64,000 nucleotides of DNA, taken from the NCBI GenBank assembly GCA_963700785.1, contig CAVOYZ010000010.1, positions 399,426 to 463,425 on the forward strand, given 5' to 3'. Shown here piece after piece: positions 11,126 to 18,630 of the stretch. Every line of letters begins with the position of its first letter. Position 1 is the first letter of the stretch. Below the pieces are notes generated by a model, which did no database searches, was not told the origin of the DNA, and worked only from the letters and a program-made list of their open reading frames with translations. Position numbers and translations under genes: made by a program. This DNA is from CAXMST01 sp963700785. Lineage in GTDB: Bacteria > Actinomycetota > Thermoleophilia > Solirubrobacterales > 70-9.

Positions 11126-11542
11126 ATGGATGATGCGATCAGGCGGAATCAGCTGTTCAATGCTCCTATGGCCGAGTATGAGGACCGGCTGCGCAGTCTC
11201 GCGCTCAACGACGACGGGTTCGTTCACCGAGTCCTTCGCATCGACACCGACACCGTGGACGTCTCGCGGCTCGATCCCAAGACGCAGGCGCTGGTCCGGA
11301 TCGGAGCTCTGCTCGCCATCGACGCGGCGCCAAGTTCCTACCAGTCAGGCGTCGATGCCGCCCTAGCGGCCGGGGCCGCCGTCGATGAGATCGTCGGCAC
11401 GGTCATGGCGGTCGCCCCCCTGGTGGGCATCGCGCGAATCGTCTCGGCAGCCCCCGAGCTGGGCCTCGCGCTCGGCTACGACGTGGACGCGGCGCTCGAG
11501 GCCTCCGTGACCGAGGGCGACCAGCGACCGGGCGGATCGTGA
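11126..11542 (+). CDS. carboxymuconolactone decarboxylase (AhpD-fold) family protein
   Basis: A 138-residue all-helical protein with the CMD core: LDPKTQALVRIGALLAI, a helix carrying SYQSGVDAALAAGA, then DEIVGTVMAVAPLVG. The CxxC/CxxxH redox residues of AhpD are absent, so peroxidase activity is unlikely. Proteins of this shape are often placed next to regulators and oxidoreductases without a known reaction. It begins 18 bases after the luxR-type gene and is probably co-transcribed with it. An internal Met at 11168 is an alternative start. The 200 bases that follow, up to the convergent propeller gene, show nothing I can name. Confidence 0.75.
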   Translation: MDDAIRRNQLFNAPMAEYEDRLRSLALNDDGFVHRVLRIDTDTVDVSRLDPKTQALVRIGALLAIDAAPSSYQSGVDAALAAGAAVDEIVGTVMAVAPLVGIARIVSAAPELGLALGYDVDAALEASVTEGDQRPGGS

Positions 11543-11743
11543 CCGCGGTCGGCGGACGCCTGCCTCACCGCGTAACCCGGCGTTCCCTGCGCGGCCTTGC
11601 CGCCCGACGCCGTGCGCTTCTCGATCGGCCCCTCGGAGGCGGCCCGGCTGGGACGCCGAGCCCTAGGCCCTCGCGCTAGATCGCCAACGCGCTCGCATGG
11701 GGCCCTGTCAGGCGGTCGGCCGCGGAACGGGTTGATCGGACGG

Positions 11744-13438
11744 CTAGCTGCCGGGATCAGACGAGGAGGGGGACTCCTCCGTCGTCGCCACGGGAGGCTG
11801 TGTCGAGGCTGCCGCGGGTTGCAGGAAATAGAGCGAGCCGGCCGGTCCCGACGGGTAGACCCAGCGGCCGCCGTAAGTCGGGGTGACGAGCGCGTTGAAG
11901 GAGACGGGCGGCAGGAAGTCCGACTCGGCGAGCACATCGCCGGTCGCCGCATCGCGCCAGACGACCTGAACGGTGTAGCTGCCAGTAGCGAGCGCGCCGA
12001 GCGACGCATCCGGGTTCCACTTCGTCGTCACCAGGACGCGATTCTCCGCGGGACCGAAGAGGGGCTGGAACTCGAAGCTGCGGTCGTCCACGGTCCAGCG
12101 TGTCTCCATCTTGCCGGTCGCCTGATCGAGGTGGATGCCCGCGATCTTGCCGATGCCGCCGTCGGCCGAGTAGACCATGTCGTTTTCAGGGTCGCCCTGG
12201 GGCTTCGGCGGCGCGTTGCTCGCCTCGCCGTCCTTGAGGTCTCCGAACGGCTTGAGCGTCGTCGTCTTGCTCGAGTCGTCGATGTTGACCGCGACCAACG
12301 AGGAGGGGGCGCTGTCGCTGCCGAGGCCGTTGGTCTGGATCACGATCCAGTCCTCCATCAGGGTCGGGGCGTCGCCCACGGTTTGACCCTCCTCCAGGTA
12401 CTCGGTCTCCCAAGAGGTGTCGCGGCTCAGCTTCTTCGTCTCCGGATCCCAGAAGAACCGGTAGACCTTCTCGAGCATCGCGGTGTAGATCGCGATCTTG
12501 CCGTCGTAGTCGGCGATGATGTGCGGGGTTGCCGAGTCTTCGGGCGCGACCAGCGTGTCGTAGATCTCGAGGGTGTCGGGATCGAGCGCGATGAACGGCG
12601 ACGGCTTCTGCTCGGGGCCGCCGGCGGACTGCGAGCAGTCGATCAGGCCACCACCGCCCTGCTGATTGCAGTTCTCCGGCCGGTTTTGGCTACGGAGGAT
12701 GATCGTGCCGTCGGGGGCGACCGTGAGCTCCTTGTAGTTGATCGAGCGCTTGCTCACCGGTCCGGGGTTCGGCAGGTCCCGTTGCTTGACGATCTCGCCG
12801 GTGATGCGGTCGATCAGCGCGATCTTGTTGGTCCAGCTGAAGGCAATCAGACCGTTTTCGAGGATGTTCAGGTTGGTACCACCCACGAACACCTTTTCGG
12901 TGTTGCCGTTCTCCATGTAGGTGCGCCAGACTTCCTCGCCGGAGATCGGGTTGATCCGCGCTACGAATGGGCCCGGGTCGACCAGCCCCGTGGAGCCGGT
13001 GCTTGTGCCCCCGACCACGTACATCCGGTTGGGACCGTCGTTGTTGATGTATTGGACCTGCGGGTAGTTGCCCTCGGCCTTGTACGTGTAGACGATGTTC
13101 GGCTCGGTCAGCGAGCCAGGGAACTCGACGCAGGGGTAGACGTTGCTGCGTTGGCCGTCAGTCTGCTCGGCAGCGTTCATTGCTTCCCAGTAGCCCGGCG
13201 TCGAGATTCTCTCCTGGCAGCGCTGCTGTTTCGCGTAGGTGCTGAGGTCGCCGGGCAGCGGCCCGACGGTGAAACGCTCGCTCTCGGTCGCGTTGCGGGC
13301 GGCCTGCTGCAGCGGCAGGAACTGCTCGGTGACGGTGGAGCTGGTCGAGAGCGCCGGAATCAGGATCAGCGCCAGTAGCCCGACGAGGATCGCGATCCCC
13401 GCGAGGAACGGCCTGATGACGTGCCAGACGCGGCTCAC
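11744..13438 (-). CDS. membrane-anchored PQQ-like beta-propeller protein (copy 2)
   Basis: A 564-residue paralogue of the 6329-7999 product, with the same plan: SRVWHVIRPF, a TM anchor (about 9-30), then an extracytoplasmic domain with blade motifs INPISGEEVWRTYMENGN, LIDRITGEIVKQ, LDQATGKMETRW and a C-terminal YGGRWVYPSGPAGSLYFLQ that parallels YGGRHYTMGNDGSLFIYQ in copy 1. The start is GTG at 13438, overlapping the upstream stop as GTGA exactly as in copy 1. The C terminus carries a Ser/Pro/Thr-rich tail lacking in copy 1. Sequence divergence between the copies is large, so the duplication is not recent. Confidence 0.85.
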   Translation of the reverse strand: MSRVWHVIRPFLAGIAILVGLLALILIPALSTSSTVTEQFLPLQQAARNATESERFTVGPLPGDLSTYAKQQRCQERISTPGYWEAMNAAEQTDGQRSNVYPCVEFPGSLTEPNIVYTYKAEGNYPQVQYINNDGPNRMYVVGGTSTGSTGLVDPGPFVARINPISGEEVWRTYMENGNTEKVFVGGTNLNILENGLIAFSWTNKIALIDRITGEIVKQRDLPNPGPVSKRSINYKELTVAPDGTIILRSQNRPENCNQQGGGGLIDCSQSAGGPEQKPSPFIALDPDTLEIYDTLVAPEDSATPHIIADYDGKIAIYTAMLEKVYRFFWDPETKKLSRDTSWETEYLEEGQTVGDAPTLMEDWIVIQTNGLGSDSAPSSLVAVNIDDSSKTTTLKPFGDLKDGEASNAPPKPQGDPENDMVYSADGGIGKIAGIHLDQATGKMETRWTVDDRSFEFQPLFGPAENRVLVTTKWNPDASLGALATGSYTVQVVWRDAATGDVLAESDFLPPVSFNALVTPTYGGRWVYPSGPAGSLYFLQPAAASTQPPVATTEESPSSSDPGS

Positions 13439-14208
13439 GTCGCCCCCCCCGGCGCACCGGTCTCGGGCGCGGCGCGCGGAGACGCCGCGGACGCCTTGCC
13501 GTTCCGGTGCTGGGCGAGGGCCAGCGTCAGGCTGGAGCAGAAGAGGAAGACGACGAAGGCGATGTAGTGGCCGTAGAAGCCGATCGCGCCAGTGGCCGCG
13601 TTGAACACCCCGTCGCGCGCGTACGGCGTGACGAAACCGAAGACGGACACCAGCGCCGCGAGGACCGCGAGCCAGCCGATCCACTTCGCCATCGCTCCGG
13701 TCCGCAGGACCACCTCGGCTACCCCGAGATAGAAGACCGCGAAGGCTCCACCACCGAACGCGAGCGCGACGGTCGCAGCCGTGTAGAGGGTGGGGACTAC
13801 CTCGGCCTGGGCGTCGGTCGTGGTCAGAGTCGCAGCGCCGAGCAGGACGAGCCCCAGCAGCGTCAGCCCGACTCCGGTGAGGGCGCCGGCGAAGGCGATC
13901 GCGGAGCCGCGGGCCGGCTCACCCTCGGCCGCCTCCGAGCTGCGCAGGACACCCCAGAGCGTGCCGAGGAACCAGAGAAAGAGCATCATTGCGATGCCGT
14001 TGAGCATCACCTGGGCCCTGATCGCGTTCAGATGGTCGGCGATGAACGCGGGGGCGGCCTCGACCTGGTCGATGTTGGGGAGTCGCGGGGTGTTGCCGCC
14101 GCCGGGGTCGGTGCTGATGAAGATGATCAACGCAGCCGCGAGCAACAGCACGGCGAACAGCCCGCTGGCCGCACCCATCTGGCTCCACTCCCGAGATCGC
14201 TCACTCAT
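13435..14208 (-). CDS. six-TM membrane protein of unknown function (copy 2)
   Basis: A 257-residue paralogue of the 7996-8730 product. Shared landmarks are EWSQMGAASGLFA, STDPGG after TM1, LFLWFLGTLWGVLR, QAEVVPTLYTAA and an ALAQHRNGK tail (copy 1: TLAQRRSGD). Six TM helices. It overlaps the propeller gene by four bases (GTGA). Conservation of gene order and overlap in both copies argues that the membrane protein and the propeller form one functional unit. Nothing in the sequence suggests the transported or sensed molecule. Confidence 0.85.
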   Translation of the reverse strand: MSERSREWSQMGAASGLFAVLLLAAALIIFISTDPGGGNTPRLPNIDQVEAAPAFIADHLNAIRAQVMLNGIAMMLFLWFLGTLWGVLRSSEAAEGEPARGSAIAFAGALTGVGLTLLGLVLLGAATLTTTDAQAEVVPTLYTAATVALAFGGGAFAVFYLGVAEVVLRTGAMAKWIGWLAVLAALVSVFGFVTPYARDGVFNAATGAIGFYGHYIAFVVFLFCSSLTLALAQHRNGKASAASPRAAPETGAPGGAT

Positions 14209-14254
14209 CGGGGTTGAAGGCTATGACGGCGGAGTTCGCCCGCATCATCCTTGC

Positions 14255-14275
14255 GGGACCAATTCGGGGATGAAG
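14255..14275. promoter_or_regulatory. candidate shared upstream element, copy 2
   Basis: GGGACCAATTCGGGGATGAA, upstream of the copy-2 membrane gene, resembles the element at 8760-8784 upstream of copy 1. Orientation relative to the downstream gene is the same. Supported only by pairwise resemblance. Confidence 0.3.
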
Positions 14276-14280
14276 CCGGG

Positions 14281-15180
14281 CTACAGGGCTCCGACGAACC
14301 GGACCAGCTCCGAGGCCAGGTAGTCGGGCACATCCTCGGGCAGGAAGTGCCCCGCGTCGGGAATCCGGGTCACCTCCGCCGCGGGTAGGGTCCGGAGCCA
14401 GAGGGAACCGAGCAGGTCGGGCGGCAGGACCAGATCGCGCTCACCCCAGATGATCCGGGTGGGCTTCGAACCGAACTGCCGCGCCAGCGCCCGCTCGGTC
14501 TCCGCGTTGATCTCGTTCACCGGGCCGCTGCCTTGAATCGGCAGCTGCCGGGCGAAGGCAAGCATCCCGGTCCGCTCGGACCAGCTCCGATGCACACTCC
14601 GGTAGGCCGAGCGGTGGGTCGCTTTCAGCAGGTCCCGGCGCTCGATCGCCAGACGGAGCATCAGCGGCTTGAACGCGTCGAGGCCTTTGACCGCGACCTC
14701 GCCCAGCCCGCGGGTCCGGATCAGTCGTAGCGGCGCCGGTACGCGGAGCTGGCCGCGCTCGACGGCATGGGCGACGGTGTTGAGGATGAACAGGCCGGCG
14801 ACGCGGTCCGGGTTGTCGGCGGCCCATCGCAGTCCGATCGGCCCACCCCAATCATGGGGGACGAGCACGGCGTCACGGAGGTCGAGCGAATCCAGCAGCA
14901 ATGCGAGCCGCTCGACGTGCCTGGTGAGTTCGTAGTGGCCCGCCCCGCCGGGCTTTGCCGAGCGTCCGAAGCCGAGGTGGTCCGGGACCACAGCGCGATG
15001 GCCGGCAGCGTTCAGCGATGGGATCAGTCGCCGGAAGAGATAGCCCCAGGTCGGATTGCCGTGGAGGAGAACGATCGGGCGGCCGCCGCGGGGGCCCTCG
15101 TCTACGTAATGGATGACGCCGTCGGGGCTGGGGAACCAGTGCGGCTCGTACGGCCAGGTTCCCTCGAAGGTCCAGTCCAA
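14281..15180 (-). CDS. alpha/beta hydrolase, haloalkane dehalogenase-like
   Basis: A 299-residue alpha/beta-fold hydrolase. HGNPTWGYLFR (40-50) provides the oxyanion/halide Asn of haloalkane dehalogenases, and HDWGG (109-113) puts Asp at the nucleophile position followed by the halide-binding Trp. The acid is likely in WGERD and the catalytic His is H278 in DAGHFLPED. Asp nucleophile with Asn and Trp is the dehalogenase arrangement, though epoxide hydrolases share part of it. It starts at TTG 15180; an in-frame stop lies a few codons upstream and no other start is available. The real substrate is unknown. Confidence 0.8.
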   Translation of the reverse strand: MDWTFEGTWPYEPHWFPSPDGVIHYVDEGPRGGRPIVLLHGNPTWGYLFRRLIPSLNAAGHRAVVPDHLGFGRSAKPGGAGHYELTRHVERLALLLDSLDLRDAVLVPHDWGGPIGLRWAADNPDRVAGLFILNTVAHAVERGQLRVPAPLRLIRTRGLGEVAVKGLDAFKPLMLRLAIERRDLLKATHRSAYRSVHRSWSERTGMLAFARQLPIQGSGPVNEINAETERALARQFGSKPTRIIWGERDLVLPPDLLGSLWLRTLPAAEVTRIPDAGHFLPEDVPDYLASELVRFVGAL

Positions 15181-15566
15181 GGTCTCGGGATCCCGCGCTC
15201 AGGCCGTTCGGTCGCCGGCCGCCTTCGGGGAGCCGATCCCCTTGGGGCCACCGCTCAGGGCTGAGGTCTGGTTGGACACGCCGAGTATTGAGCTGGAGGC
15301 CTGGCGCATGTCAGGCTCACTCTAGTTGTGTCTGCAGCGCCGAATCGTCGACGACGCCGACTGCACCCAGCTATCGGACTTGGGCTGCGACGCGCCGGGC
15401 CACTACCTTTGAGAAGGCCGAGAAGCGTCTCGCGAGGTGATTGACGGCGGCATCGGGCACGTTAGGCGATCAGATTGGTGCTCGCTTGGTGCCCGCAATG
15501 CCATCGAACCTGGAGCCGACAACTCCCCTCGCAACCACGAACCCCCGTGTGAGCAGGGCTTCAGAG
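15181..15566. other. gene-free stretch before tRNA-Leu
   Basis: About 390 bases between the hydrolase start and the tRNA-Leu 3' end. No convincing ORF, hairpin terminator or repeat was found. It must hold the hydrolase promoter and the tRNA termination signal, but I cannot point to either. Confidence 0.5.
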
Positions 15567-15653
<87 letters not shown>

Positions 15654-15731
15654 GGGCGGGGCTGATCATAGTGGGGAAGCGGCGGCGGTCGGCGGATCGG
15701 TTGATTCCGTCCGCGAGGGGGGCTACTCTAC

Positions 15732-15743
15732 GAACATGTGTTC
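15732..15743. promoter_or_regulatory. LexA-binding SOS box
   Basis: GAAC-ATGT-GTTC, a perfect match to the actinobacterial/Gram-positive SOS box core (GAAC-N4-GTTC), is centred about 54 bases before the lexA start. It implies negative autoregulation of lexA. Confidence 0.9.
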
Positions 15744-15791
15744 CCGTCAGCTAGCGAGCAGCCGCCAGGCTTCTGAGGAGTGACCGATCGA

Positions 15792-16397
15792 ATGGACCTC
15801 AACCTGACCAAGCGCCAGAGCGAGATTTTCGAGTTCATCAACCGCCATCTCGAGAAGACCGGCTACCCGCCGACGGTGCGCGAGATCGGCAAGGCGCTGG
15901 GCCTGCATTCGCCGTCGACCGTGCACGCGCATCTCGCGAAGCTCGAGAAGTCCGGTGTGCTGCGGCGCGACCCGTCGAAGCCACGCGCGATCGAGGTGCT
16001 GGTCGATCGCGCCAAACGGGTCATGGCTCCCGGCGTGCCGCTGGTCGGCCAGGTCGCCGCGGGATCGCCGATCCTCGCCGAGGAGAACATCGAGGAGATG
16101 CTCGAGGTGCCGGCGATGCTCGGCGCCGAGTCCGGCGACTACGGCCTCAGGGTGCGCGGCGACTCGATGCGGGACGCCGGCATTCTCGAGGGCGATCTGG
16201 TGATCGTCCGGCCCGCCGACGAAGCGACCAACGGCGAGATCGTCGTCGCCCTGCTCGGCGATGAGGCGACCGTCAAGCGGTACTTCCGCGAGGCCGACGC
16301 GATCCGGCTACAGCCCGAAAACCCCGACTACGAGCCGATCATCACGCGCGAGGCCGAGATCCTCGGACGCGTGATCGGAGTCTTCAGAAAGGTGTGA
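15792..16397 (+). CDS. lexA: SOS repressor LexA
   Basis: A 201-residue LexA. The N-terminal winged helix (about 1-65) carries TVREIGKALGLHSPSTVHAH. The self-cleavage bond is Ala90-Gly91 in QVAAGSP. The catalytic dyad is Ser125 (RGDSM) and Lys162 (ATVKRYF). RecA-stimulated autocleavage would release SOS genes. The ATG at 15792 is used, with GAGGAG upstream; an in-frame GTG at 15780 overlaps that ribosome site and is less likely. A SOS box lies in the promoter region. The next gene starts five bases after the stop. Confidence 0.97.
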   Translation: MDLNLTKRQSEIFEFINRHLEKTGYPPTVREIGKALGLHSPSTVHAHLAKLEKSGVLRRDPSKPRAIEVLVDRAKRVMAPGVPLVGQVAAGSPILAEENIEEMLEVPAMLGAESGDYGLRVRGDSMRDAGILEGDLVIVRPADEATNGEIVVALLGDEATVKRYFREADAIRLQPENPDYEPIITREAEILGRVIGVFRKV

Positions 16398-16402
16398 GGC
16401 AG

Positions 16403-16702
16403 ATGAAAACGGCAGACAAGACGACCAGGCGTCGCCAGCGTTCAGCGCGCCCGTCCCGCGCCCGACAGCGGCGCGGCGGCTCGATAGCGGCCGGGCGGCT
16501 GTTCAAGGTCGGCGGGCGGACCGCCGAGGCACCGCAGATCGCACAGGTCAGCGCCCGCGGCGAGCGCGAGCGCAGGCTCGAGGAGGTCATGCTGACGACC
16601 TGGGCCGCGCTCAACGCCGGCCACCCGGTCGAGTGCCCGGTCTGCAGCGGCCCGTTGACGGCTGCGCACGGCTGCCGCGCCTGCGGCTCGCATCTGAGCT
16701 GA
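16403..16702 (+). CDS. small zinc-ribbon protein coupled to lexA
   Basis: A 99-residue protein with a very basic N terminus (KTTRRRQRSARPSRARQRR), a middle helix (ERERRLEEVMLTTWAALNAG) and a C-terminal zinc ribbon CPVC...CRAC (Cys78, 81, 91, 94). It starts five bases after the lexA stop and so should be induced with lexA during DNA damage. The basic tail suggests nucleic acid binding. I do not recognise a named family. Real by codon pattern, tight spacing and the intact metal site. Confidence 0.75.
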   Translation: MKTADKTTRRRQRSARPSRARQRRGGSIAAGRLFKVGGRTAEAPQIAQVSARGERERRLEEVMLTTWAALNAGHPVECPVCSGPLTAAHGCRACGSHLS

Positions 16703-16742
16703 CCGGGCCACCGCCTCCGGCGCAGCCGGCGGCGGCCAGTCG

Positions 16743-16772
16743 TTGACCGGAGCTTGTCCGCCGTCGTACAAT
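16743..16772 (+). promoter_or_regulatory. rnpB promoter, sigma-70 type
   Basis: TTGACC at 16743-16748 and TACAAT at 16767-16772 are separated by 18 bases, placing the transcription start near 16779, exactly where the RNase P RNA begins. Confidence 0.8.
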
Positions 16773-16778
16773 CACTGG

Positions 16779-17145
16779 TGCGGGCCACACGATCGCGGGG
16801 GAGGTGAATCCCTCGAGGAAAGTCCGGACACCACAGGGCAAGGGTGGTGGGTAACGCCCACCCGGGGAAACCCGCGGGAAAGTGCCACAGAAACAACACC
16901 GCCGATGGCGCGGCCACACGTGAGCCGCGAACAGGCAAGGGTGAAAAGGTGCGGTAAGAGCGCACCAGCGCCGCGGTGACGCGGCGGCTGGGTAAACCCC
17001 ACCCGGTGCAAGGCCAAGTAGGACCGTCGACCCGGCCCGGCGAGGTCCAGGTAGGTCGCAGGGTCGCGGTGAACGCGGCCCCCGGGGCTTCGGCCCCGGA
17101 GATGGATGATCGTGCAGGACAGGATCCGGCTTAACGGCCCGCTGA
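16779..17145 (+). ncRNA. rnpB: RNase P RNA, bacterial class A
   Basis: Catalytic RNA of RNase P, which removes tRNA 5' leaders. The universally conserved segments are all present in order: GAGGAAAGTCCGGACACCACAGGG would-be P3/P4 start (given here by position 16816-16842), GGGTAACGCCC, GAAAGTGCCACAGAAA, GGTAAGAGCGCACC, GGTAAACCCC, GCAAGGCCAAG, and AGGATCCGGCTTA near the 3' end. The terminal helix pairs GCGGGCC (16780-16786) with GGCCCGC (17136-17142). Exact ends are estimated from that pairing and from the promoter. Confidence 0.95.
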
Positions 17146-17146
17146 C

Positions 17147-17178
17147 GAGAGAGCCCCCTCGGTTGAGGGGGCTCTCTC
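17147..17178 (+). terminator. rnpB intrinsic terminator
   Basis: A 14-bp perfect stem (17147-17160 with 17165-17178) around the loop GGTT directly follows the RNase P RNA. The T tract after it is short (TATTCC), as is common at high GC. Confidence 0.85.
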
Positions 17179-17322
17179 TATTCCTGCCCGCGCCCGCAGC
17201 CTCACGCGTGCGGGCCGTTAGTTATCTGTTAGCGCTCTATGAAGTTTCCACCCGGCGTCTCTGCTACGGTGCCGCGACCGCTGAACCCCTGCCGGCAATC
17301 AGTAAGCGTCCGAGAGAGGCCC

Positions 17323-17865
17323 ATGCACGAAGGTCACCCGCGCCGTTACGCGGGCTCACAGAATCGGCGCCGCCGACCGAAAGGCGTCAGCAGCCGACCC
17401 GACCGGGTTGCGCTCTGGGCGGTCTTCATGGCGGTGATCGCGATGCTCGCCGCCGCCGCCAGCAGCGCCGACGCCGGCGCCGGTGGGCTTGACGCGGGCC
17501 GCGGTGGCGGTGAGAGCTGCGACCGAGCCCGATCTGACAGCCGCGCGCTTGCACGTGGCGACTGCGGCCGGGGCGTCAAGCCCCTGAACTGGCGCCGCGA
17601 CGTCGCCACCTGGTACGGCCCGGGCCTGTTCGGCAACAGGACGGCCTGCGGGAAGCGCCTGACCCGTCGCACGGTCGGGGTCGCGCACCGTTCGCTGCCC
17701 TGCGGGACACGCGTGGCGATCCGCTACAAGGGTCGGTCGCTACGCACGCGGGTAGTCGACCGCGGCCCGTTCGGGCACCGTGCTACCTGGGATCTGACGA
17801 GGGCCGCGGCAACGAAGCTGCAGCTGCTCGAAACGGACCGGATCCGTTCGGCGGTCGTCCGCTAG
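17323..17865 (+). CDS. secreted RlpA-like double-psi beta-barrel protein
   Basis: A 180-residue protein with a basic N terminus, a TM/signal segment (about 30-48) and a C-terminal double-psi beta-barrel: ATWYGPGLFGNRTACGKRL, VAHRSLPCGTRVAI and VVDRGPF, the RlpA/3D pattern with WYGP...GxxTACG and the Asp of DRGPF. RlpA proteins bind or cleave peptidoglycan glycan strands; here the barrel stands alone without a SPOR domain. The ATG at 17323 has a GAGAGAGG ribosome site; a longer frame from 17239 would place 28 extra residues before it without similarity. Confidence 0.8.
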   Translation: MHEGHPRRYAGSQNRRRRPKGVSSRPDRVALWAVFMAVIAMLAAAASSADAGAGGLDAGRGGGESCDRARSDSRALARGDCGRGVKPLNWRRDVATWYGPGLFGNRTACGKRLTRRTVGVAHRSLPCGTRVAIRYKGRSLRTRVVDRGPFGHRATWDLTRAAATKLQLLETDRIRSAVVR

Positions 17866-17884
17866 CTGTCCGGCGGCGCCGCGC

Positions 17885-18451
17885 TCAGGCGGCGTCGGGG
17901 AGCTTCGCCTGGTCGATCTGATCGATCGGCAGTCCGCCGGCGTTTGCGATCAGGCTCTGGAACTCGTTCAGGGCGACCAGCGCCAGCGCCTCGAGAATCT
18001 GCTCGTCGGTCCAGTCGACCTCGCGAGCCTCCTCGACCAGGTAGACCGGTGGGTGCCCATCGGCATCGACCGTCGCCTGCAGCAGCCGCAGGAGGTGAGC
18101 CTCGCGCTCGTCCGAGGAGTCGAAGCTGCGGGCGCGCGAGATCTCGTCCAGCCCAAGGCCGATCTGCCGCGCGGTGCGAGCGTGCTGGGCGACGCTGTAG
18201 GAGTCGCCCCGATGCTCGGCCACAGCGAGCGCAATCCTCACCTGGGTCGACTCTGGAACGCTGCCGCCGCGCAGCTCGGAGCGCATCCGGGCGAAGGCCC
18301 TGAGCGCGCGCGGGGCGCCGGCGAGGACGCCGACGAACTTCGAGATCGAGCCGCCGGTCTCGGCGATCGTCTTCAGCATCCGATCGCTGCCCTCCGGAGC
18401 GGTGAGCTCGTCGTGGACGTGAAAGCGGGCTACGTCGGTCTTGATGGTCAT
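17885..18451 (-). CDS. carboxymuconolactone decarboxylase family protein lacking the redox Cys
   Basis: A 188-residue AhpD-fold protein. The CMD core reads STQVRIALAVAEHRGDSYSVAQHARTARQIG: the position that is Cys in AhpD-type CxxxH motifs is Ser or Val here while the His remains. Later DEQILEALALVALNEFQSLIANAGG matches the second helical half. It probably has no peroxiredoxin-recycling activity. The ATG at 18451 has a GGAG eight bases upstream. It is divergent from glnA, and the region between the two holds two strong inverted repeats. Confidence 0.78.
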   Translation of the reverse strand: MTIKTDVARFHVHDELTAPEGSDRMLKTIAETGGSISKFVGVLAGAPRALRAFARMRSELRGGSVPESTQVRIALAVAEHRGDSYSVAQHARTARQIGLGLDEISRARSFDSSDEREAHLLRLLQATVDADGHPPVYLVEEAREVDWTDEQILEALALVALNEFQSLIANAGGLPIDQIDQAKLPDAA

Positions 18452-18494
18452 GGCGCGCACTCCAAGGGTCGGTTTTGGTGCTTTACCAACGGTT

Positions 18495-18542
18495 AAGTGA
18501 GGCTTTACTTCACTTTTAGCCGGTAACTTACGTTGCGTAAGT
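18495..18542. promoter_or_regulatory. two inverted repeats between the CMD gene and glnA
   Basis: AAGTGA-N9-TCACTT (18495-18515) and ACTTACG-TTG-CGTAAGT (18526-18542) are perfect palindromic arms in an unusually AT-rich stretch, just upstream of a possible -10 (TATACA, 18546-18551). They are probably repressor or activator operators of glnA and/or the CMD gene. They do not match the GlnR GTnAC-N6-GAAAC box well, so the binding protein is unidentified. Confidence 0.55.
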
Positions 18543-18630
18543 AGTTATACAGATGTGGCGCCGAGCGCGCAACCTGATCGCGATCACGCCACTATCGTCA
18601 GCGGCGGGCCAGAGTCCAGAGGAGGCGACC

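Noticed and set aside
17179..17322. A ydaO (cyclic-di-AMP) riboswitch before the RlpA-like gene
   Set aside because: Such switches often precede cell-wall hydrolase genes in actinobacteria, but the interval is short (about 145 bases) and the conserved motifs are not there.
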